DNA of 14,385 nucleotides from Bacillota bacterium (GTDB lineage: Bacteria; Bacillota; Clostridia; Oscillospirales; Acutalibacteraceae). Below the pieces are notes generated by a model that was not told the DNA's origin, searched no databases, and saw only the letters and a list, made by a program, of their open reading frames with translations. A program made the position numbers and the translations under genes. The stretch spans positions 1 through 14,385 of the forward strand of contig WQTL01000496.1 in assembly GCA_009786275.1 (NCBI GenBank), written 5' to 3'. Below are positions 1-5,406 of this stretch, piece by piece; the first letter of the stretch is position 1, and each line of letters opens with the position of its first letter.

Positions 1-46
1 CCCCCCGGCCTGCGGGCCACCCCCCTCGCGACGAGGGGGGCTGGGG
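1..46. repeat. GC-rich double-hairpin repeat, left copy flanking the DUF559 gene
   Basis: Two stems sit side by side: a short GGCC/GGCC stem at 7-18 and a 9-bp stem CCCCCCTCG (20-28) with CGAGGGGGG (32-40) around a CGA loop. The same architecture occurs at 459-511 in the opposite orientation, so the two copies form inverted ends around the DUF559 gene. There is no T-run after the stem on the minus strand, so it is not a canonical terminator, though it could slow RNA decay. The copy touches the window edge and may extend further. Confidence 0.75.
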
Positions 47-48
47 AT

Positions 49-417
49 TTATCGAAAGCGTCTTCGTACTGCTTTGTCAATTTCGCGGCATACACGCTCA
101 AACTGATGGTCTACTTCATCATTTGGGAAACGCAACACCTCGTATTCACGGGCTCGCAGATATGCATCGCGTTCCCGGCCATATTCCAGTTGAGCCTGCT
201 CCGAGTGATGACGACCGTCCAGCTCTACAACTATTTTTGCTTTGGGGCAGCAAAAGTCGGCGATGTACTCCCAAATAATGAACTGTCGGTGAAACCGAAC
301 AGGATACATGCGCAGGTAATCATACCAAAGATGGTTCTCCTGCTTTGTTGCGTTCTTGCGCATTTCACGCGCTCGCGGTGTAAGGCGAGAGTCTTTTTTA
401 TACAGATTTTCTTCCAT
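49..417 (-). CDS. DUF559 (Vsr-like) endonuclease-domain protein
   Basis: This is a 122-residue protein of the DUF559 family, which has the PD-(D/E)xK nuclease fold related to the very-short-patch repair endonuclease Vsr. Visible family features are the N-terminal helix with ENHLWYDYLR, the FHRQFIIWEYIADF segment (conserved Asp), the core strand IVVELDGRHH (acidic catalytic position followed by His), and the C-terminal VLRFPNDEV. The length is normal for a stand-alone member. The ATG at 417 is preceded by a modest AAAGGG. The gene starts 12 bases after the stop of the ABC ATPase gene and is probably read from the same message. Inverted copies of one hairpin repeat enclose it (1-46 and 459-511), which suggests it arrived as a small cassette. 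Substrate and biological role are unknown; the family call is firm, catalytic activity is inferred. Confidence 0.88.
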   Translation of the reverse strand: MEENLYKKDSRLTPRAREMRKNATKQENHLWYDYLRMYPVRFHRQFIIWEYIADFCCPKAKIVVELDGRHHSEQAQLEYGRERDAYLRAREYEVLRFPNDEVDHQFERVCREIDKAVRRRFR

Positions 418-429
418 GGTTGCGCCCTT

Positions 430-2004
430 TCAGTTTTCGCGGAGCGACGTCTCTTGCTCCAAGCCCCCTTCGCTTGCGAGGGGGGTGGTCGCCTCGGGCG
501 ACCGGGGGGTGTCGTCCCGCACCCCCGCCATCATCAGCCCCAGCTGTTCCTTCGTGCTCTCTTTGGCTTGGACAATTCCCATGCACTCCCCCCGGCATAG
601 CACCAGGATCCTGTCGCACAGCTCCAGCAGCACGTCCAGGTCCTCGCCGATGAACAGGATGCCCACGCCGCGCTCCTTCTGCCGGTTGAGCAAATCGTAA
701 ATCGTGAAGGACGAATGGGTATCCAGGCCGCGCACGGCGTAGGCCGTGATGAGCAGCCGCGGGCCGGACTCGATCTCCCGCCCAAGCAGCACCTTCTGCA
801 CGTTCCCGCCCGAGAGCTGGCGCACCGGCGTGTTCGGCCCGGGGGTGGAGATGCCGAGCTGTTCGATGAGCTTCAGGGCCATGGCCTTCGCCCCCGCGCT
901 CTCCAGCAGGGGGCCGCGCCCGCCCCGGTAGGTCTTGAGCAGCATGTTGTTGGTGATATCCATGGAAGCCACCAGCCCCATCCCCAGGCGGTCCTCGGGG
1001 ATGAAGCTCATGGATATGCCGCGCTTGATGATGTCCGCCGGGGACAGGCCGACGATGTTTTCCCCCTGGAAGAGGATTTCCCCGCTTTCGGCCTTCGCCA
1101 GCCCCGCGACGGCCTCGCACAGCTCCTTCTGCCCGCCGCCCGCGATGCCCGCTACGCCCAGGAGCTCGCCGCCGCGCAGGGTGAAACTCAAATCCCGCAG
1201 GGCATAGGTATCGCCGTTTTTCACGCACAGGGAACGCACGTCCAGCAGCGGCTCCCCGCCGGGCAGGGGTTCGGGCCGCTCGATGCGCAGCTCCACCGGC
1301 CGGCCGACCATGAGCTCCGTGAGCTGTTTCGCGTTCGTTTCGCAAGTCCGCACGGCGGCTACGCTCTTGCCCCGGCGCAGCACCGTGACCCTGTCGCTGA
1401 TATCGAGCACCTCGCTGAGCTTGTGGGTGATGATAATTACCGCGCAGCCGTTCGCCCTCATGCGGCGCAGCATGGCGAACAGGGCCTCGCTCTCCTGCGG
1501 GGTGAGCACCGCCGTGGGTTCGTCGAGGATGAGGATATCCGCGCCGCGGTAGAGCAGCTTGAGAATCTCCACGCACTGCTTCTCGCTCACCGACATGGCG
1601 TGCACGCGCTTATCCGGGGGCACGCGCAGGCCGTACTCCTCCTGCAATTCCTGCAAGCGCTGCATGCTTGCGCGGGCGGATTGGCCGCCGGGGCCGCCCA
1701 TCTGGATATTTTCCCGGGCCGTGAACGCCTCGACCAGTTTAAAATGCTGGTGCACCATGCCGATGCCCAGCTTCTGCGCGTCCCGGGGGGAGGCGATGTG
1801 CACAACCTTGCCGCGTACGTAAATATGCCCGGCGTCCGGCTGGTAGATGCCGGAGAGCATGTTCACCAGGGTGGTTTTGCCGGAGCCGTTTTCGCCCAGC
1901 AGCGCGAGGATCTCGCCGAAGCGCAGCTCCAGGCCGATGCCGTCGTTGGCGGCCACGGCGCCGAAGCGCTTGCGGATACCGGAAAGGCGGATAGCAGAGT
2001 CCAT
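430..2004 (-). CDS. Nucleoside ABC transporter ATP-binding protein (double nucleotide-binding domain)
   Basis: This 524-residue protein is the cytoplasmic ATPase of a BMP/Nup-type purine nucleoside importer, with two ABC domains in one chain like sugar-transporter ATPases. Domain 1 has Walker A at residues 37-45 (GENGSGKTT), a degenerate signature (MSVSEKQ) and Walker B ILILDEPTAVLTP. Domain 2 has a relaxed P-loop region (GIAGGGQKE), a good signature QLSGGNVQK and LLITAYAVRGLD in the Walker B area; that wording, rather than AQPTRGLD, is usual for this nucleoside-type subfamily. The ATG at 2004 has GGAGG six bases upstream. It follows the binding-protein gene across a heptamer-repeat hairpin. 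About 30 residues after LGLMMAG look like a non-family tail written by the repeat at 459-511. The partner permeases are absent from the window and may lie beyond its left edge. Confidence 0.93.
   Translation of the reverse strand: MDSAIRLSGIRKRFGAVAANDGIGLELRFGEILALLGENGSGKTTLVNMLSGIYQPDAGHIYVRGKVVHIASPRDAQKLGIGMVHQHFKLVEAFTARENIQMGGPGGQSARASMQRLQELQEEYGLRVPPDKRVHAMSVSEKQCVEILKLLYRGADILILDEPTAVLTPQESEALFAMLRRMRANGCAVIIITHKLSEVLDISDRVTVLRRGKSVAAVRTCETNAKQLTELMVGRPVELRIERPEPLPGGEPLLDVRSLCVKNGDTYALRDLSFTLRGGELLGVAGIAGGGQKELCEAVAGLAKAESGEILFQGENIVGLSPADIIKRGISMSFIPEDRLGMGLVASMDITNNMLLKTYRGGRGPLLESAGAKAMALKLIEQLGISTPGPNTPVRQLSGGNVQKVLLGREIESGPRLLITAYAVRGLDTHSSFTIYDLLNRQKERGVGILFIGEDLDVLLELCDRILVLCRGECMGIVQAKESTKEQLGLMMAGVRDDTPRSPEATTPLASEGGLEQETSLREN
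459..511. repeat. GC-rich double-hairpin repeat, right copy, inside the 3' end of the ABC ATPase gene
   Basis: Stem 1 pairs CCCCCTTCGC with GCGAGGGGG (one bulged T). Stem 2, at 487-503, pairs GGTCGCC with GGCGACC, and a G-run follows. Its reverse complement aligns with the copy at 1-46 in both element order and the flanking CCCCCC, so the two copies are inverted relative to each other. The repeat is translated as part of the C-terminal tail of the ATPase. Confidence 0.8.
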
Positions 2005-2020
2005 AAATGGCCTCCAGATG

Positions 2021-2115
2021 TTAGATACTAGATATTAGATATTAGACATTAGACGTCAGACGCTGAGCCAAACAGCATTGTCTAACGTCTAAAATCTAAA
2101 GTCTAAAATCTAAAG
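2021..2115. repeat. Period-7 repeat array folding into a long imperfect hairpin
   Basis: The left arm is a run of heptamers (TAGATAC, TAGATAT, TAGATAT, TAGACAT, TAGACGT, CAGACGC; 2022-2063). The right arm, after a 17-base loop, is TCTAACG, TCTAAAA, TCTAAAG, TCTAAAA, TCTAAAG (2081-2115). The arms are reverse complements at most positions, so RNA from either strand would form a stem of about 30 bp. The array fills the gap between the BMP lipoprotein and ATPase genes and supplies the TAG stop codon of the former (2110-2112). It may be an RNA-stabilising or folding element within the operon; no T-tract supports termination. Confidence 0.85.
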
Positions 2116-3213
2116 AAGGCTTACGCCCTTGATGTAGTAGTTGATCTTGCCGGTGATCTCCTCGTCGCTCAGCGCGTGGCCGATCACGGTGCCGTCGGCC
2201 TTGGCGAGCCCCGTATCGAAGACGATCAGGCTGCCGTCGACGATCTTCGCCCTGGCCGCGTTGACGGCCTCCGCCGTGCCGGGGGCGACGGCCTTGTCGT
2301 TGAGCGGGGAGATGTCCACCAGGCCCTCCGCCATGCCGCCGAAGTAGTTTTCGGGCGTCCACTCGCCGTTGACGACGGCCTTCACGGCGGCGGTGTAGTA
2401 GGCGCCCCAGTTCCAGATGGGGGCGCACAGGTGGGCGGCGGGGGCGAACTCGGTCATGTCGGAGTTATAGCCGCAGCCGAAGACCTCGTTCTCCTGCGCC
2501 TTGAGCTGGGGGCCGTTGGTGTCGCAGTGCTGGCCGATGACGTAGCAGCCGGCGTCGATGAGGGCCTGGGCGGCGGCGGCCTCGGCCTCCGGGGCGAACC
2601 AGGAGCCCGTGACCTTCACCTTTACCTGCGCTTCGGGGTAGACGCTTTGAATCCCCAGCGCCCAGGCGTTGATGCCGCCCGTGACCTCGCTGTTGGCGGA
2701 ATCCATCGCGGCCACGTAGCCGGCCAGGGGCTTTTCGGCCTCCAGCATTTTCAGGCCCGCGGCGATGCCCGCGAGGTACCGCGCCTGGTAGATGCGTCCG
2801 AAGTAGTTGTTGAAGTTCGTGCCGTTGCTCTTGAAGCCCGAGCAGTGCGAGAAGATGATGTCGGGGTACTGCTCCGCGAATTTCGCCATGGAGTCCATAT
2901 AGTTGTAGCTGGTGGCGAAGATGATGTCGCAGCCCGCATCCACCAGCTCCTGCAGGGCGGTCTGCGTGGCGGTGACGTTCTGGTCGTCGATGCTGTCCTT
3001 GACGACCAGCTGGTCGCTGCCCAGGCCCAGGGCGGTGGCCATCTCCATAAAGCCCTTGTGGTGCGCGTAGGTGTAGCCTGAGGTGTCCTCGATACTGGTG
3101 ATGTGTATGATACCTACGGTCAGTTTGCCGCCGCCGTCGGCGCCGCAGGCGGCCAGGCCCAGAAGCAGGGCCGCCGCCAGCAGGGCGGCCAGGAGTTTCG
3201 CGTGCTTTTTCAT
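2110..3213 (-). CDS. BMP-family (PnrA-like) substrate-binding lipoprotein of a nucleoside ABC transporter
   Basis: A 367-residue extracytoplasmic lipoprotein expected to capture a purine nucleoside or related compound for import. It has a lipoprotein signal: K2/K3 and K6, a hydrophobic stretch at 7-20, and lipobox LAAC with the lipidated Cys at 23. The mature part has BMP-family landmarks: TVGIIH at the first strand, a GFMEMA segment, CDIIFATSYNYMDSM, an FNNYFGRIYQARYLAG region and the later WNWGAYY. The ATG at 3213 is preceded by GGAGG at a six-base spacing. The gene lies between xpt and the ATPase gene, so purine salvage is the likely context. The exact ligand (guanosine, inosine, xanthosine or a base) cannot be read from the sequence. 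The stop codon comes from the heptamer array. Confidence 0.93.
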   Translation of the reverse strand: MKKHAKLLAALLAAALLLGLAACGADGGGKLTVGIIHITSIEDTSGYTYAHHKGFMEMATALGLGSDQLVVKDSIDDQNVTATQTALQELVDAGCDIIFATSYNYMDSMAKFAEQYPDIIFSHCSGFKSNGTNFNNYFGRIYQARYLAGIAAGLKMLEAEKPLAGYVAAMDSANSEVTGGINAWALGIQSVYPEAQVKVKVTGSWFAPEAEAAAAQALIDAGCYVIGQHCDTNGPQLKAQENEVFGCGYNSDMTEFAPAAHLCAPIWNWGAYYTAAVKAVVNGEWTPENYFGGMAEGLVDISPLNDKAVAPGTAEAVNAARAKIVDGSLIVFDTGLAKADGTVIGHALSDEEITGKINYYIKGVSLL

Positions 3214-3229
3214 GTGTGTCCTCCCTTGA

Positions 3230-3325
3230 TAGATGTTAGATGTTAGATGCTAGATGTTAGATGCTAGACGCACAGGCTTCGCTTTCACCGTCTAATATCT
3301 AATATCTAAAATCTAATGTCTAAAT
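3230..3325. repeat. Second period-7 hairpin array, between xpt and the BMP gene
   Basis: Six left heptamers (TAGATGT, TAGATGT, TAGATGC, TAGATGT, TAGATGC, TAGACGC; 3230-3271), a 19-base loop, then five right heptamers (TCTAATA twice, TCTAAAA, TCTAATG, TCTAAAT; 3291-3325). It has the same design as 2021-2115 but different unit variants and an unrelated loop. On the minus strand it encodes the last two residues and stop codon of xpt, and it ends four bases from the Shine-Dalgarno of the BMP gene, so a folded hairpin could affect that gene's translation. Confidence 0.85.
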
Positions 3326-3888
3326 TCCAGCGGATTCATCGAATCAATGATCGCCAGCGATTCCAGATGAATCCCCTCCGCGCGCAACTGCGCGCCGCCC
3401 GGCTGGAAGCCCTTTTCAATGGCGACGCCCACGCCAAGCAATTGTGCTTCTGCCTGCGAGAGGAGCTCCCGCAGGCCGCGCACGGCCGCGCCGTGGGCCA
3501 GAAAGTCGTCGATGATCAGCACCCGGTCGTCCGGGCGCAAAAAGCGCTTCGCCACCGAGATGTTCGTCAGGCTGTCCTTGGTGAAGGAGCGGATCACGGC
3601 GGACCAGGTCTCGCTGTCGAGGGTCTTATTTGTCAGGCCTTTTTTCGCGAAGAGCACGGGCACGCCGAACCGCGCCGCCGCCGCGCACGCGATGGCGATG
3701 CCGCTGGCCTCCACGGTGAGGATTTTCGTGACCTCGCCGCGCCGCGCCCCGAACAGGCGGTGGAACTCCCGCCCCATGGCGTCCAGCAGCGCCGTATCGA
3801 TCAGGTGGTTGAGGAACATGTCCACGCGCAGCACATCCGGGGCCGGCACCAGGGCCTCCCGCGCGATACGCTCCTCCAGCAGCCGCAA
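3313..3888 (-). CDS. xpt: Xanthine phosphoribosyltransferase
   Basis: Converts xanthine and PRPP to XMP in purine salvage, in the cytosol. The 191-residue product matches family length (about 190). It shows the N-terminal VDMFLNHLID segment typical of Xpt, ILTVEASGIA, the PRPP-binding loop VLIIDDFLAHGAA at residues 123-135, and the late IEKGFQPGG. The start is placed at TTG 3888 because GGGGAGG (3897-3903) sits eight bases upstream and the protein then begins where known Xpt proteins begin; an in-frame TTG at 3909 would add seven residues and overlap this ribosome binding site. It is first gene of the unit, with the BMP lipoprotein and ATPase following. The last two residues and stop fall within the heptamer repeat. 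Confidence 0.92.
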   Translation of the reverse strand: MRLLEERIAREALVPAPDVLRVDMFLNHLIDTALLDAMGREFHRLFGARRGEVTKILTVEASGIAIACAAAARFGVPVLFAKKGLTNKTLDSETWSAVIRSFTKDSLTNISVAKRFLRPDDRVLIIDDFLAHGAAVRGLRELLSQAEAQLLGVGVAIEKGFQPGGAQLRAEGIHLESLAIIDSMNPLEFRH

Positions 3889-3896
3889 AACAAATG

Positions 3897-3903
3897 CCTC
3901 CCC
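3897..3903 (-). promoter_or_regulatory. Ribosome binding site of xpt, deciding a TTG start
   Basis: GGGGAGG read on the minus strand lies eight bases before TTG 3888. It rules in the non-ATG start and argues against the upstream in-frame TTG at 3909. Confidence 0.8.
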
Positions 3904-3929
3904 CAACAACTTGTCCTGTATTCTTTACC

Positions 3930-3958
3930 ATTATAAAGGATTATTCGGCAAAATGCAA
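3930..3958 (-). promoter_or_regulatory. Sigma-A-type promoter of the xpt operon
   Basis: On the minus strand, TTGCAT (3953-3958) and a perfect TATAAT (3930-3935) are separated by 17 bases. Transcription should begin near 3923, giving a leader of only about 35 bases before the TTG start, too short for a purine riboswitch. The spacer contains GCCGAATAAT, loosely like a PurR box, but the match is too weak to call. Confidence 0.85.
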
Positions 3959-3962
3959 GAGG

Positions 3963-4017
3963 GGAGCGAAAATTTTGGGGTGCGGGGATATGGAGCGAAA
4001 ATTTTGGGGTGTGGGGA
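3963..4017. repeat. Two direct 26-bp repeats upstream of the xpt promoter
   Basis: The copies at 3963-3988 and 3992-4017 differ at one position (C or T in GGGGTGYGGGGA) and both contain the self-complementary AAAATTTT core. The period is 29 bases. They abut the -35 box of the xpt promoter on one side and the terminator of the S1-protein gene on the other. Possible readings are paired regulator sites or an UP-like A/T tract for xpt; neither is proven. Confidence 0.8.
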
Positions 4018-4021
4018 CAAC

Positions 4022-4050
4022 AAAAACCCCGCCCGGTTACCCGGGCAGGG
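4022..4050 (-). terminator. Intrinsic terminator of the S1-domain gene
   Basis: On the minus strand, CCCTGCCCGG pairs with CCGGGCGGGG around a GTAA loop (10 bp, one wobble), followed directly by TTTTTG. It lies 25 bases after the stop of the S1-protein gene and separates it from the xpt promoter. Confidence 0.93.
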
Positions 4051-4075
4051 TGAAAAGTTGATTATGATTGCTGCG

Positions 4076-5005
4076 CTAGCCCGCGAACACGCTCTCCGTC
4101 ACGCGCTCGCACGAGGCAGGGGAATACGTCCAGCGGTCGATATGGTCGCCTTCCACGAAGTACTTCAGCTGCTTCACGGGATAGTCCGCGGGGAAGGAAT
4201 CCACGATGATGAGTTTGATTTTCATGCGCTCGGGCAAAATACTCTTGATGTACACCGAGGCGTGGTAGCCGTCGGATACCTCCTCGCTGAACTCCGCCAG
4301 CCCCGCCAGGTTTGGGGTGAGTTCCACGAACACGCCGTATTTCTCCACCGAGCGCACGATGCCGGGCACGGTCTCGCCGGGGGCGAAGAGGTTGGCGTTC
4401 TCCTCCCAGGTGCCCAGCAGCTCCTTGTGGGACAGCAGCAGGCGGCCCTGGTCGTCGCGGCCCTTGACGATGGCGCGGATCATCTGGCCGGCCGTGAAGC
4501 GCGCGTTGGGGTGCGGGATGCGCGAAACGGAGATCGCGTCGATGGGCAGCAGGGCGCTGACCCCCGCACCGACGTCCGCGAACACGCCGAAATTCTCCAT
4601 ATGGCTCACCCGGGCGTCGATGATATCCCCGGGCCGCAGGCGGTTGATATAGTTTTCCGTGCAGTCGCGCTGCACGCCCACGCGGCTGAGAATGGCGTAC
4701 ACATCGCCGTTATCCTTGATATCGAAGCCTGTCACGCGCACCATCACGGGCTTGTTGACGCGCGAAATCAGCGCGATGTCCCGCACTTCCCCTTCCGCGA
4801 TGCCCAGCGCGCCCTCCAGCCGCGGGATGATGCCCTGCATGGCGCCGAGGTCCACGTGCAGGTTATGTTCGTTGTCGCACAGCAGCACGCGCCCTTCGAG
4901 CACCGCGCCTGAAGCCTGCGCCTCCCGAATGCCCGCCTGCGAGGACAGATAGCGCTGGTTTTCCTGGGACCCCAGCAGCTGGCCCTCTGGTGGGAAGATA
5001 ATCAT
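4076..5005 (-). CDS. Triple S1-domain RNA-binding protein
   Basis: A cytoplasmic, probably RNA- or ribosome-binding protein of 309 residues with three OB-fold S1 repeats: a divergent one at about 32-92, and two typical ones at about 123-195 (GDIIDARVSHMENFGVFADV) and 208-275 (VEKYGVFVELTPNLAGL). It is shorter than true ribosomal protein S1 and is not convincingly the ribosomal protein; it resembles the stand-alone S1-repeat proteins common in Clostridia. ATG 5005 is preferred because AAAGGA (5015-5020) lies nine bases upstream; ATG 5014 directly abuts that motif. The open frame reaches back to 5197, but that extension overlaps promoter boxes. It is monocistronic by its terminator, with likely promoters at 5123-5151 and 5294-5322. 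The function beyond RNA binding is unknown. Confidence 0.88.
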   Translation of the reverse strand: MIIFPPEGQLLGSQENQRYLSSQAGIREAQASGAVLEGRVLLCDNEHNLHVDLGAMQGIIPRLEGALGIAEGEVRDIALISRVNKPVMVRVTGFDIKDNGDVYAILSRVGVQRDCTENYINRLRPGDIIDARVSHMENFGVFADVGAGVSALLPIDAISVSRIPHPNARFTAGQMIRAIVKGRDDQGRLLLSHKELLGTWEENANLFAPGETVPGIVRSVEKYGVFVELTPNLAGLAEFSEEVSDGYHASVYIKSILPERMKIKLIIVDSFPADYPVKQLKYFVEGDHIDRWTYSPASCERVTESVFAG

Positions 5006-5098
5006 AGACTTCATTCCTTTCCCTTTCGGCTTTTTTACTCCCCCATATTTGTATGGCCGAAGGTGATGTATTATTCTCCACGGCGCCGGTTTTTTCTT

Positions 5099-5127
5099 TT
5101 GACATTCCGTGGGGCATATGGTATAAT
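5099..5127 (+). promoter_or_regulatory. Consensus promoter toward prfA
   Basis: TTGACA (5099-5104), 17 bases, TATAAT (5122-5127): a perfect match to the housekeeping sigma consensus. It points at prfA and would give a leader of about 270 bases. Its -10 box overlaps that of the opposing promoter at 5123-5151. Confidence 0.85.
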
Positions 5128-5151
5128 TGCCCTGTTCCGGCGGTTTGTCAA
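5123..5151 (-). promoter_or_regulatory. Opposing promoter toward the S1-domain gene, sharing the -10 region
   Basis: On the minus strand, TTGACA (5146-5151), 17 bases, AATTAT (5123-5128). The -35 is perfect and the -10 matches at four of six positions. It would give a leader of about 110 bases for the S1-protein gene. Confidence 0.65.
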
Positions 5152-5230
5152 TACATCCCCACAATGCGGATCCCAGTTTTACGCACAAAAGCGGCACATT
5201 TGGCGCGGCGGCCGTGCTGCAATCAACTGA

Positions 5231-5268
5231 AAGTGTAGCTCAATAAATTGTGAAAAATCTCTACACTT
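5231..5268. repeat. 8-bp inverted repeat between divergent promoters
   Basis: AAGTGTAG (5231-5238) and CTACACTT (5261-5268) are perfect inverted copies 22 bases apart. It may be an operator half-site pair or a long-loop hairpin in the leader of either transcript. Confidence 0.5.
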
Positions 5269-5293
5269 GCACAAGATATGAATCTTCAACAAT

Positions 5294-5322
5294 ATACTAC
5301 CATAAGTTTATCCGCCAGTCAA
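5294..5322 (-). promoter_or_regulatory. Second upstream promoter toward the S1-domain gene
   Basis: On the minus strand, TTGACT (5317-5322), 17 bases, TAGTAT (5294-5299), with an A/T-rich stretch just upstream of the -35 (5323-5358) that resembles an UP element. The transcript would start near 5287 and run leftward through the shared promoter region. Confidence 0.65.
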
Positions 5323-5406
5323 CCCTAAAATAGGAAATATTGCATTTTTTTAAAAAAATATTACGGCGGCGAAGCATACGGCGCCGTGCCCGCGGAGGTA
5401 ATTGCG

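Larger units (their letters stand above)
5006..5406. other. Divergent intergenic region between the S1-protein gene and prfA
   Basis: About 400 bases without a supported gene. It contains the three promoters listed separately, an 8-bp inverted repeat (5231-5268), and an A/T-rich stretch with a perfect T7A7 tract (5345-5358) that could bend DNA or act as an UP element. Short open frames here, including one ending at 5238, lack ribosome binding sites. No known riboswitch or small RNA pattern was recognised. Confidence 0.7.

Noticed and set aside
1..46. Intrinsic terminator after the DUF559 gene
   Set aside because: The stem is strong but no T-run follows on the minus strand, and the same structure occurs inside a coding region at 459-511.
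800..1000. Damaged second nucleotide-binding domain in the ABC ATPase
   Set aside because: The unusual Walker B wording (AYAVRGLD) and weak P-loop are normal for nucleoside-type double-domain ATPases; the frame is intact.
398..2031. Long alternative open frames on both strands across the ABC ATPase gene
   Set aside because: They are GC-driven shadows: Arg/Pro/Gly-rich or His-rich, with no family motifs, while the 430-2004 frame carries complete ABC motifs.
3889..3960. Purine riboswitch upstream of xpt
   Set aside because: The promoter leaves a leader of about 35 bases and no three-way junction sequence is present.
3419..4912. Long plus-strand open frame over xpt and the S1-protein gene
   Set aside because: It runs antisense through two well-supported genes, a terminator and a promoter, and has no recognisable domain.
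5053..5238. Small plus-strand gene before prfA
   Set aside because: It lacks a ribosome binding site and crosses the overlapping promoter boxes; no conserved-looking protein features.
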